This document shows positions 36,373 to 47,700 of a stretch of DNA of 64,000 nucleotides, piece by piece (the first letter of the stretch is position 1; each line of letters opens with the position of its first letter). The stretch is from Phoronis australis (lineage: Eukaryota; Phoronida; Phoronidae). The stretch spans positions 729,039 through 793,038 of the forward strand of contig NMRA01000052.1 of the NCBI GenBank assembly GCA_002633005.1. The letters are read 5' to 3'. The position numbers were made by a program, and so were the translations under genes. The notes beneath the pieces were generated by a model. It was not told the origin of the DNA. It searched no databases and was given only the letters and a program-made list of their open reading frames with translations.

Positions 36373-37677
36373 TGCTCTCGTGTTGGGTCATTAACAGGGT
36401 TAATACCCGCCCCTCAAATGTCTTAATTTTTGATTTTAGAATTTAAATATTTGTACCTGTCTTAGCCTTAATGTCCACTCCCAATTCAAAGATATTTATA
36501 TGACTTCCTTAAAAGTGCCAGTGTCTTTGTAAATGCCTATCTCACGAGAATTTTGGTTCTCAAACCTTTTTCGGGGCAACCAACACTCAACAGTCACTTT
36601 GAGCATCGGGGACTGTTAAAACAAACAAGGAAGAATCTTGTACCTTGCTATATTGGGACCGTAAAGTATTCAATTTTTACTTTTCTTTGGCTCAAGCACA
36701 TTCTAATATTACTGTGACTTATGTGCATCTAGGCAATTACATGACCGTGTATAACCAGCGTCTACTTGTTGCCTATTGTGCACCCTGTTCACAATTGCTC
36801 ATGGATGCCATTTTGAAATTGGAAGTGAGCGCTCGCTTTAATCGGGCAGTCGCTTTAACTTTAGGCAGCGGCGCACTCCAATGAAGAGGCTTCAGCTAGT
36901 CGGGAACTGGCCGTAGCAATTTCGATCGCACATACAGATCCTCGGTTGCACAGCCTTGAGGGCAATTTTCGGAATTGCGGCACGCATATAACTAACGAAA
37001 AATGCTGATGGGGCATTTTTGGACGATGCAACTCTGCTAGAAGGAGTTGGAATGTCTAAGACGCACATGTGCGACTAATGCTAGAAAGCCAAAATCTCAG
37101 CTCGGATTTCTAAATTTTGGGTTCCAAATGCGACTTCCAGCTCATTATGTCAAGCCCTGGTTCAGGTAAACTACCTCCCTGGCCTTCTTCTATCAGGCGC
37201 TAACAGTGTAGCTAGACAACAGAAACGGTGAATTGGATTTTGATACTGCCTTGGCTTTCAAGCGACAGTTTCTGAAATCTGATTTAATCTCACTTGAGCA
37301 AATCTGCAGTCTATGAGAATGACTACCAGTTACTGGTATAATTTCTATTAGGAAATTCTAGATTGTTATATGCTCATAGTTAGTTGGCTTAACCTTCGTT
37401 CAGTAATTGGGAAGAGGGACCGTAAGACCAAATTTCTTTTTATCGTAAAATAGACACTTGGAGTCATTGTCTCGTGTTGTTATTTTTGTGAAAACTTTTG
37501 ACTCTTGTGTATATTATTTCTCATACAAAGTAATAGATACTGCGCAGTTTGTCTTTCAGGTGCGACTTTTGTTCACACAGTTGTCATGTATTTTCAGGTG
37601 TTCACGTTTACAGGCAACCACAGATAATTCTATTCAAGAAATATCGCTCTACTGAAGAAATAGTTTAAACATCGGGA

Positions 37678-37687
37678 ATGTCAGCAG
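37678..37687 (+). CDS. FUNDC1: FUNDC coding exon 1 (start)
   Basis: ATG TCA GCA G before GTAAGA. The last G joins AT of exon 2 to give Asp. The ATG is preceded by in-frame stops, and no other start fits the phase. Confidence 0.75.
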
Positions 37688-40641
37688 GTAAGATTTTTAT
37701 CTGTGAAATAGTGTGTTCATACTTATCACCTGTTTACCAATAAACACAACAGTTTGTTTGAAGCAGTGTTCATATCTCGTTTCACCTGCAGTTAAACTGC
37801 TCATCTTTGCTTTTTATTCCTTTACGCTCTGGGTGCCTTGTTTTCCTTCCGTTGTAGCACCTCAGTGATTTAAAAAATATGACGGTACGCCTGGGAAGAT
37901 ATTAGGAGTTTTGTGCCACCAACCAAGTATGAATGCAACAACTTTTTGTGATGACAAATATTCAGTTCATAACTAACTGTGCCCATGTTGCTTTGTCACC
38001 TTTTTCAGGTTTATGGTTATCTTATTCATTTTTAAGGTGAAATTATAGGCAATAGAAATCTTTTTCTGAGATCAACATCAGTGTGGAATTGCACCTGGAG
38101 CCCTGGTGGTCGCTATCAAACGCTCTGCTGACTGAGCCAAATCCCACTCGACAAGTGGCAGAGTATTTCAGTACTTTAAAACTGACTGGTAAAGTCAACG
38201 GCCTTGAGTTTGGTGAATTTCAGCGGGCAATGGCGGTTTGTAATAAAATCACAAAAGCTAAACTGATTTTGTTGTTTTATAGCTCTGGTCAAAGCTAATA
38301 ATTCAAGAAGTCTGTCCCAACCTTGTCATTGTGTTTTTTATCTGTATTTACAGATCAAGGCGACGAAGACATAGAAGTCATCAATCTGGCGGACGTTAAT
38401 CCATCATGGGTTCAGAATGTCGTGGATGACCTCGCACATTCATCACCTGCCAAGCAAATAACTGTGGGCGGAGTCTCTGGATGGTAATTGATAGATCTAT
38501 TTTGTATTCAGGGTTCTTCACAACCTGTTTTAACAACTCCCTGCTACCTGCTCTCCAGCAGTTGCGACACATTTGAATGACCTCCAGGCACGCTGTTGCA
38601 CATGGGTGTAACAAAGCGGTACATGTGTACATCTAGTGTAACCACAAGGGTCTTTGCACTACTGAGAACATTAGCTGCTTGGTTCTTCCGGCACATTTGT
38701 TGAAGTTTACGCACTTCTGCCGCGTTTGGGTTGGAGAATGCACATTACCGGTAAACTGATTAGGCGAGAGAATTGTCATCGTGTCATGCTGTTTAACATC
38801 TATTGTTTTTAAATACGGAATCTCTCCCACTGATGGCTAAGAATTGTGATAGAGTAGCGATGGGTCAAATTTTGGAATGGATATTTACGTATGCATTTTT
38901 GTAATCGAGACATTCCCCTTGTGTGCTATCCTGGGTGACTGATGGGACAGTTAATTTGTGGATGGAAACTGGACATGGTTATTGGAAGGATTTTTTGTCT
39001 TCATTTGATCAAATGGATTAGGTATTGCCTGCGATATGGCAACGACTGAGGACACCAACAACCGTATTGTAGGGCACTGGTAGTAATGCTATATGTACAA
39101 CTGTTAGTGTTGTTGATTTTCAGGTGCGCTGGCTACGTCACAGCTAAAGTGGGGCGTGCTGCCGCTCTTGCCCTTGGAGGTAGTCTGCTGTTGCTGCAGG
39201 TTAGCGGAGCAGGTTATTGGTGGTTGTTCTGTACCGAAGTGATGTTCTTGTATTTGCTATGTCTTTGCCAATATTTAAATGTGGTCATTTCACACGAAAT
39301 TGTGACTTTTTCATCTTTGCCATATGTCAAAACCAAATAAGCCTAGAATTGCGAGCATGTCGACTTCGACATAAATCAAAACCAGGTGTTGAATTAATTC
39401 CTTGAACACAAGAGTTTGTATGAGCCCGTGACCTTCGCCATGACCTTTGATCCTAATAGACTTGCTTTTTCGTGCCACACAGAGGTAACTCAACAAAAAC
39501 GTCTCTGCATGTAAGGAAAGGATTGTTTTCTTTTCAGGCAAAGTCTTACTCAGTGGCTGGCAAGCTTGTTTATATTAAAGACCGACCCAGCGTTAGTTAG
39601 GTCAAGTCAAAATCGTAAACTTTTAATTGGAATTAATCAAGTTATCGGCGAGGAATCTTGCTGTTGAAACAATGAATTCCATTTCATCCATTCTTTTACA
39701 TCTACTGGGGACGCTAACTCACTGTAATAAAAAACCCAAAACACAAACCAAAATGAGAGTTTTAAGATAAAATAATTGCCACATGGACTTTGATGCCTGA
39801 AAATTCAATTTTTTGTTGAATATTATACTGTGTAGTGCTTTGAAGTGTTACAGTGTTGTCAGCATTAACTGTAAGAGTATTTCATCCTCTGCACCTGCCA
39901 GGTACATTCAACTATACTTTAACAGTACCTGCTCCTTATTTTGTAGATAGCCCATCAACAACAGTACATCAACATCAACTGGGGCAAAGTACGGCGGACA
40001 GTAGACAGAGCAAGACGGCAAGTGGAAAACAACACAAATACAGCTCTGCCCGCATTTGCCCGAAATGTAAGATTGACCAGTGCTGTCATTCCTATGTAGT
40101 TGCCAAAATATTTCAGTGTTACCTAGAGAAATCTTAGTGAAAATCTTCAACACATGTATTGGAGAAACCTATGCTTCGTGAAGGAATTATTATTGAGGCT
40201 TTCTGTCCATTACCTTTTTGCCTTTTACCCGTTACCATCAGCACACCGTTGTTTTCTTTAATGTTTCGTGTGGTAAAATGTGACCAGTTTAGGATGCAAT
40301 ATGGCGGACGTGAAATTTTTTTTTTTTCACAAAAATTAAATAGCACCTAGTAAATGGTTTGAAATTTTTAAGCTCTATACTACAGCTACCATCAGATGAC
40401 GTTTTGATAAACTGTGGTCACTCACACCTGTGTTGGAAGCCTTTAAAAAAGGGCCCGTTTTGGCACTTATGTTTGTCAAAAGTTGATGAGATAATAATCT
40501 TACAAAAACTGCTGTCCGTTTCACAAGAAATGTTATCAGCGCATACCCTGTCTTCTCTTTTAGGCGGGCAGATTATTTCGTGATCACGTTTATCTGGCCG
40601 GTGGCTTCGCTGGTGGATTCCTGCTGGGCGTGGCTTCATAA
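37678..40641 (+). CDS. FUNDC1: FUN14 domain-containing mitochondrial outer-membrane protein (FUNDC), five coding exons
   Basis: The spliced product is 137 residues, shorter than human FUNDC1 (155). In the family this is a three-pass outer mitochondrial membrane protein that recruits LC3 for mitophagy. The FUN14 core is clear: QITVGGVSGWCAGYVTAKVG (TM1), AALALGGSLLLLQ (TM2), a basic segment WGKVRRTVDRARRQ and a C-terminal membrane helix ending GGFAGGFLLGVAS, almost identical to human GGFLLGLAS. The N-terminus DEDIEVINLAD aligns with the human LIR segment DDSYEVLDLT, but Ile10 replaces the aromatic residue and Asp9 stands where human has Ser17. The gene is head-to-head with KDM6A. FUNDC1 versus FUNDC2 cannot be separated, as this is probably the single ancestral gene. 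Confidence 0.93.
38354..38483 (+). CDS. FUNDC1: FUNDC coding exon 2 (LIR-like region)
   Basis: Acceptor TTACAG, donor GTAATT. It encodes the acidic N-terminus, DVNPSWVQNVVDDL, and the start of TM1 (QITVGGVSGW). Confidence 0.9.
38484..39123. other. FUNDC intron 2
   Basis: Nothing beyond splice sites recognised. Confidence 0.7.
39124..39199 (+). CDS. FUNDC1: FUNDC coding exon 3 (TM1-TM2)
   Basis: Acceptor TTTCAG, donor GTTAGC. It encodes CAGYVTAKVGRAAALALGG and SLLLLQ. Confidence 0.9.
39200..39946. other. FUNDC intron 3
   Basis: Contains an exon-like open segment near 39538-39597 that I rejected, and no other feature. Confidence 0.7.
39947..40066 (+). CDS. FUNDC1: FUNDC coding exon 4 (inter-membrane basic segment)
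   Basis: Acceptor TTGTAG, donor GTAAGA. It encodes IAHQQYININWGKVRRTVDR, aligning with human IASHSGYVQIDWKRVEKDVN, and ends ALPAFARN. Confidence 0.9.
40067..40563. other. FUNDC intron 4
   Basis: No feature seen apart from a T run at 40317-40326. Confidence 0.7.
40564..40641 (+). CDS. FUNDC1: FUNDC coding exon 5 (last membrane helix, stop)
   Basis: Acceptor TTTTAG. It encodes AGRLFRDHVYLAGGFAGGFL, then LGVAS and TAA at 40639-40641. Confidence 0.92.
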   Translation, partial: AGRLFRDHVYLAGGFAGGFLLGVAS

Positions 40642-41990
40642 CTACAGCGTGTACCAGATGATTGTCTGAGTAACGCAGAGCTCGCAGTTGCCCTGCGTAG
40701 AAAAACAGTATACCATATCTATAGTGTAGCAACTGGGCAGCGATTACTCTTAGTCGGAATGAATACCACGAGGCAGGGCTGATATGGCCAGGACCCGTGA
40801 CTCCCTAACCTTACTTGACCAATCGTGTGTGACATGCTTTGAGAAAATTTAATTGGTCACTGTAAAATGAAAGTCTTGGTACCTCATGGTGGTGTTTCCT
40901 GAGTGAGACTTGCGTCAGAAATTTGGTGTTACGCTGCACTCATTTAGTTCTGGAAAATAACGAAAACTCTCTTTAGCAAATAGCCATAATTGCTTCTTAC
41001 TGAGAAAATGTTTACAGACGATTTCTTGGCAGTGTTGTGCTGAAAATTACATGGCTGAACCTTTATTTGGTAATTGTGAGTGGGACCATAAGACCAAATT
41101 TCTGTATTAAGTTTTGGTCACTTTCCACGAAACAGAACCCGGGTCCTATTGACAGCAACATGCTACTGTTTTTTTTTTCATTTGTCACAATTCTGCTAAT
41201 TTACTCCATTGTCAACTTGTGAGTATTTAAGTGGGAAATGCGGGACGTAAATGCAAGGTTATTCAAATGAAACCGTAGCTTCCACTTGTCATGAAACTGG
41301 CCAAATCGACCCACCTCATTTCTGCATTCTTATCCAGACTCTAAGCAACTGTGCTCTGGAGCACATTTAGTTACAAGCTGACGATTGAACTCGTGAGACT
41401 ATAAGACTAGACACTCTCTGGCTGGCCAAAGAAGCTGTAACAGAAGTGTTTTTAACCGACCGCTGTTTTCTTGATGAATGTGTCCTGGAATAAAATTTCC
41501 ATCTAGATTTTTACCAGATGTGATGTCTAAGCCTGTTGTCTTGGGTGGTAATGTTTGCAAAAACAATTTGTGATTGGTAATGAATTTTATGGTGCTAATG
41601 TTTTTGTGCTTGTTTAGTGCCTACCCAACGACACAGTCCTTACTGGGCAAAACGTTTCCAATTAGTGGTTAGTTGTCAAGCACTTGTTATATGCCCAACT
41701 GACATCACCTTTTATTTGAAAATTTTGTGTTTGCTGAAATCATGTTATTTGCGATGTTTGAGTAGCGGCAGTTAGAACTGTGCAGCATATTTTCAATGCA
41801 AGTTGTAATTTTATTTTTCTGGTGCAAAATATAGTGTGTACCAGCAACTGTATAACTGAATATTTTGCACTTCTAGGTGTGGTGTTGGTTGTGTAAATCT
41901 TAGATTTGTGTAAATATTGCACTCTTTTTTGTCTTCAGTCATAACTTTAATTTTTGTAATGTTAAACTGAATCGCTGTTAGTTTGTAATT

Positions 41991-42060
41991 AATAAAAATA
42001 CTTTGGAACTGGTTTACTTGATTGAAAATAAAATAAATTTACTGTTCTTGTGGAGTTGTG
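41991..42060 (+). terminator. Likely FUNDC polyadenylation region
   Basis: AATAAA at 41991-41996, 42027-42032 and 42032-42037 is followed by a GT-rich stretch (TTGTGGAGTTGTGTTTCTGTG), the usual order of signals. This implies a 3' UTR of about 1.4 kb after the stop at 40641. Confidence 0.6.
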
Positions 42061-44606
42061 TTTCTGTGTTCATGGGAGTTGTCAAAACCATATGCCAACA
42101 TACCCATCCCTAAATTTTTAAGTTTGACTTTTAAATACCTGTGTTAGTCTATACATCTACTCCCCGTGCATACAGTTGATGTTTTAAAATGCCCCAGTCT
42201 TTGTGAATACCTAAAACTAGACACACGGAATGTTTTTAAAAACTATATTTTTTTTTGTAGAACGAGACACCTTAGACAGTTTGAGATTATTGCAAGACTC
42301 CATGATAAAACTGCAAAAGTGAGTTTAGCCACAGTGTCACAAGTTGGTGACAAGCTGATATTGGGGATGACTTACAAAATGAATACAGTCTAAGAACTGC
42401 ACAAAAAGTAACAACATTTAACTCTTGACATATCCAATCAAAATCATGATTTCTGTCTTCCAGCATAGTTTAACAATAATGAGAAAATGCTAGTGCTTAG
42501 AAATAACATGCTTAATGACACCACAGACATCCACTTCAGTATCCAAGTCAAATACTTAAGTAATGTAGGTCAGTAACCCTCTATACTTTCATGATCTAGA
42601 ATCGCACATCGAACAACAAATGACTTAAAATTCAAAGGCGTTACAAACTCACTATCTCTGACAGATAATTTAGACCATATATCGCTGTAAAAAAGTGGTC
42701 TCAAATTGTTCTTTTCGCAGAGCATAAAATGACCTTAAAGTGACATACGAACTTTCCGAGCATGTTCTCATACAATAATGAACTGCCAATGCTTTCTAAG
42801 CCCTAAAATCACTGGGCATGAAAGGAGTCGCATCGAAGCCTAAAGCCATGTCAAACGCCATCATAAATAGCGCTACATGATCATACAGTAAACAGAAGGA
42901 ATTACATAGACTTTTTCATTGGTGCAAATGCTTGTCTGGTCTTAGCAAAGACTGTTGTATCTTAAATTTTTATTGGCGAAGTATTCATTAACGTCGTTAA
43001 AGAATGAAGGCGCCGAGCTTGGATATGAATGTTTATGTCAATGGCAATAGTTTACACTATACAACTTACAAAAAAATGTTCCTTTAGTCATCTTAGCTAC
43101 TATGACCAGACTTACGATCTTTAATAAAATGAGCCCCCAATTCATTCGTTTTTTTACTACAGTTGTTGCCACATGTGGCTTTAAATGTTCACGAACTTTC
43201 TTCCTCGCAAACAAAATTTGAGGAACTAAATCGGCATTTTTGAACATATTTTCAGTCAGTTCTAGTTGAGCTGTAGCTGTCATGAAACCGAACTTAATCT
43301 ATTCAAGGTATCTCCAAGTGAGCAGACAACAACATGCTTAAAGAAGTTTCACAATGTATGAACACACTGAATAATGTCAGTAGAGTACGCATCCCGGGTC
43401 TGTCCTTTCTCCGCAATCGACTACTTGCAAATTAATTTCTCTAAAATTTGACCCACGGGCTTTGAAAATAAGTATTCTATAGTTTGATTCTCACCACACA
43501 CAAAAAAGATTGCACATAAGAAGTGTTTTGTTCAGGTTACGCTTAAATTCAGCAAACTCAATTTAGCATTGCCACGATTTGCAACAGAGTACTTCTGATA
43601 ATCATACAGATATAAAAAATTCTCAGCACAAAACACTTAACCATATTAACAGCAACCTAAAATCACTTCTTTACAAAATAATAATCTATATATACAAACA
43701 ATTGGGCATCACACTGTCTCATTTACGATCATCATAGTTTCAACCTACATGATAACTTACTAATGAACAACAATAAAAATAATCACTTTTGCTCAATAAA
43801 AGACAGCTCAGGATAAGATAATTGTTTAACAGTGAATTTAAAATCACCCGCCAATGCTGAGATAAGTGTTAAACATAGAACACTGACATTTGGAATACCA
43901 TCAAATCTAAGAATTACAGAGCCATAATCGACTGCAATTTACAAGATTTGTTGAATACATGACAAAGACGTCTGCTTATTTACAAGGGCTATACTTTGGG
44001 TGGCAATATTTTGTTTTTGAGACATAAACAATACAGTTCAAGGAGTTGAATGAACACCCAACCAAAACACTGGCATCCAAAGGCACCACTATTTATCAGA
44101 AATGTGGTCGAGATGAGATGATCGTTATTTACATATAGGTCACACGAATTGAAAAAGATTTTGCACCAGCTTTGCTCAGGTAAAGTACCTGATGAGAACA
44201 ACTTTAATTCAAAACTTCTGAAAAATTCACTTCAACTATTGTGCAGAGCCATTGGTCTCCTGAGGATTAGTGACTGTCCAATCCCCCCAACTACAGAGCC
44301 TTGACACAGTGCTGCAACATTCACTAGATTCCCACGCCCTCTGTAGGCGTTCCTGGACATCAACTCCAGGGCCTTGACAGAGAGTGGTGCAATATTCACA
44401 GGAATCATACAGTCACTCTACCCCAGTAACAGGCAAGAGAGAGCTGCACTATGCTTACAGTGATTCCAACAAAGAAATACCTACGAGCAAAATAAGTGCA
44501 AAACTGAAGTTTAAATCGAGCCTGTCTAACTACCAACACTTCTCTGTTCTTTGCCTTGTTCTCAGCACTGTCAACACAGGTTCACAACACCACAGTAAAA
44601 TCAGAG
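42061..44606. other. Convergent region between FUNDC and the USP gene
   Basis: Probably includes the 3' UTR of the USP gene on the minus strand; one minus-strand AATAAA is at 42969-42974. No coding sequence recognised. Confidence 0.5.
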
Positions 44607-44711
44607 TCAGAGGTCTCTCGACTGATAAAACAATATGTAGCCAGATTCAGAATTCTTCTGCACATCAGATGTCAGACCGTAGAAATCTTCAATCGCAGTG
44701 GCTTCTATTTT
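44607..44711 (-). CDS. USP46: USP12/46 exon 9 (stop)
   Basis: Acceptor TTTCAG. It encodes [20 protein letters not shown] and [14 protein letters not shown], then TGA at 44609-44607. Confidence 0.95.
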   Translation of the reverse strand, partial: KIEATAIEDFYGLTSDVQKNSESGYILFYQSRDL

Positions 44712-47700
44712 CTGAAAACACAAGAAAACCATTTGAAAGAGAAGGGAATTTATCAAGAAAATTGTTAAAGCAGTGCTAGAGTTTGTGAGTGACTGGACAC
44801 ATATATACCCACATTCACAAATACCACAACGCCAATGACTCACCAGTTATCCTACCCACAATGATACGTTTAATAAGAGAACTTACCTCACTGTTGTTAA
44901 CTTATAACTTTAAACATTGAAATTATAATTCTGGTGCCAGTAAAGATTTACTATTGCAGTTAGTTATTGTTCTTTTGTTGCACAACTCAAATCGAAAGTA
45001 TGTAAGCGGCCAAACCTTTCAAAAACTAGGTCAGCCATTGTTTTTTACCTCCGCAAGAGAGGAGAGTTGATGCGACTATAACCACACTATGCTCACAGCA
45101 AGAAGTGATCATCAGTCAACTACGGCAAAGCTTTGATGTTGACATCAACTTACATCAACAATGTCATCGTCAAACAGCAACCAAAACCCATGGCTCTTAA
45201 CAATGCTAATGTAGTGCCCCCTGTTGGGCCCGCTTCCACAGTGGACAACCACTGCTACTAAGTCATACATGCGATCAGGGTTGCACGCATCGTCCGACTG
45301 TAACAAAACAAAACAGTTTAGTAGAGGGACAAATCGGTGCTAAGCAAACCGTCGCACTGTTGGATGGTTTCGTAATATTCTGGTAAATAACAACTGCATT
45401 GAGGGCGCAAGGGACTTTTTCGTGACTGTGAAACAGCTTTTTACCATGCCAATTGTGAAATTGACATTTTTGATATCCGTGAACTGTGAAATTAGTCCCA
45501 ATTTGTGAATGCCAACGAAAATTGGGATCGAGGCGACTGGAAAGGAAATAGGGGGCAACCTAGTGAGAATCGGACGCACCCAGGTTGGACAATTGACAGC
45601 AACCAAGGGAAAGACGAAAATTTGCCATGATCCATGAAATTTCAAAAATGCTGTTGTGAATCGCAAAGTCGCTAATTCTACATGCGTGAAGTGTGACACG
45701 ACTCCCCCTTCATCCCCCTCAGTATTTGTATTCACTGTACGGAGACGATAGCACAATGCCCCGCTTATGTGTATGTGAACACATAATGAAATGCAATGTT
45801 CATTTAGTTTCAAGATTGAAGCATCTTGGATAGCATTTTGGATGTTTTGACATGAAACCATTATTTGTTGAAAAACCATTGCTTGAATAATCATTGTTTA
45901 AACTTGAGCCAGGGTTCTATTAGGTTATGCCAAATTTTAATTATCTTATAAATGCTTATGAAGACATGAGGATCCCGCGTATTCACAAGTTGACAACATC
46001 AGTTCTAACTTAATTAAAATTACACAAGAAAGTGTGAAACTAAAAGTTCTTCTGAGAATTTAACATACTCTGAATAACATAACTCTAAATTATTACAAAT
46101 TAAACAAATTTCATCAGAAGTTGAGACAACATGAGACAAAACAGCAACAAATTTTTTGATGTTCAGATAATTAGAAAATTTTCTTTACCAAACAAACAGG
46201 GATGAATTGGAAATCCGTACCGTATTAAATAGTCTCAGCTCGAGGGGAAACACTACCCTGTAGGAGAGCTTCGTGTATCTGTTTAATTGTTCAACATATT
46301 TGAACCGTTTGAGGTGAAGAGCTAATATTAGTGGCGTCTTCTTTATCCGCATTCTGAAATGAAGAATAGTAAGGGCCAAGGTTACATAATTAAAAACAAA
46401 CATAAGATAAAAATCCAACGTCTTGACTTCAAAAACTTAAAACTGTCTCAGTCAGTAAGAACATCATCAGCACTCATTCAGCATTCGACTTTTCTGACAA
46501 TGTCACCGATTGTTTATCAATTACTGTACAAGATGATCACTTATTTAGAGACGTGGTAGGTTGGCTACAGATGATTCGACCTGGTCCGCCAGGTCTTTAT
46601 CAATGAATGGGGGATTTCCAGCCTTTCGCTGCTTAAGAATGTTTGAATACAAGGGAGGTAAGTGCATTGATAAAGACCTGGCGGACCAGGACAAAACGTC
46701 GGCAACCAACCTCCCACATCTCTAAGTGATCATCTTATACTGCAATGCCTCTAGAGACCAATGACCAACCTATTTATCAATTAGTTAGTTGCTTGGTAAT
46801 TTTTAAAATTACGTCATAAGAAACGGTTATGTTAGTATCAAACAATATCCATGTCATCAACAAAAGTCACCTACTCTCCACTGATCACTGGTTCAGCCAT
46901 AACAGTACCAGGTGCAACCTGCTGCGTTGAAAAACAACAGCGATACATTTTAACCAATAAGAGGACTCGACACAGCTAGCCAAAAAGTCCCAAAGCAGTC
47001 GCACTCTTACAGTAACAACTAATTTATGAAACAATTATTTCAAACAACAGATTATTTAGTTTGAAAAGTGTTGATTTTGCGTTGCATTTTGCTATTATAA
47101 TGTCAAATAACAACGTGCAACAACATTCATTAATTGATGGCTTTTCACTAACTCACATAAATTACACATTTTTGCCAATGGTGCCTTAGTTCAGGCGGCT
47201 GTGATGGCAAAAACAACTCGGTGATCCCACATTTTTTGTATATTTGTAGTAAGCAAAGACCAATATACAAACTGCAGAACATTTTAAGAATTCAATGACA
47301 AACTGAAACTGTATTGAACCCCTTAAGTGTGTGACCAGGGAACCGTTGTATCAACTCATGCCGCACAGACCTTCACAGCAACCAATGAGCATTTTACAAA
47401 GCAGTTTTCCTGGGATCACCACACTTCCTGTTTTGAAGGGACACAAACTAAAAACAACACCACCCTTCGCCATTTGACCAAAACCCTTCCGTAAAGCTCT
47501 ACTCTGGGACGTGCACATCTGATTTTCATCAATCGGTAATAAAATCAAAATTTGAAAAATATGGACGCGCAATCTCAAGGTGTCCCTCTGGTCGTACTGA
47601 TCCCGATAAAGCAGCGAGCTGACCCCTGACCTTTTCTGCGCTTCCTGTTTGCTGCAGCAGACCTCGCAGTAGTATTTGTACTCGCTGCACAGTGTCTCTG

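Larger units (their letters stand above)
34931..37677. other. Divergent intergenic region between KDM6A and FUNDC
   Basis: The start codons lie 2.7 kb apart, facing away from each other, so both promoters lie here. The middle (35683-36370) is filled by SINE copies. I do not see a clear TATA box or CpG-rich block. Confidence 0.7.

Noticed and set aside
39538-39600. Exon-like segment (AKSYSVAGKLVYIKDRPSV) after a TTTTCAG in FUNDC intron 3
   Set aside because: It runs into a stop, does not match FUN14, and the exon at 39947 joins exon 3 in phase with clear family similarity.
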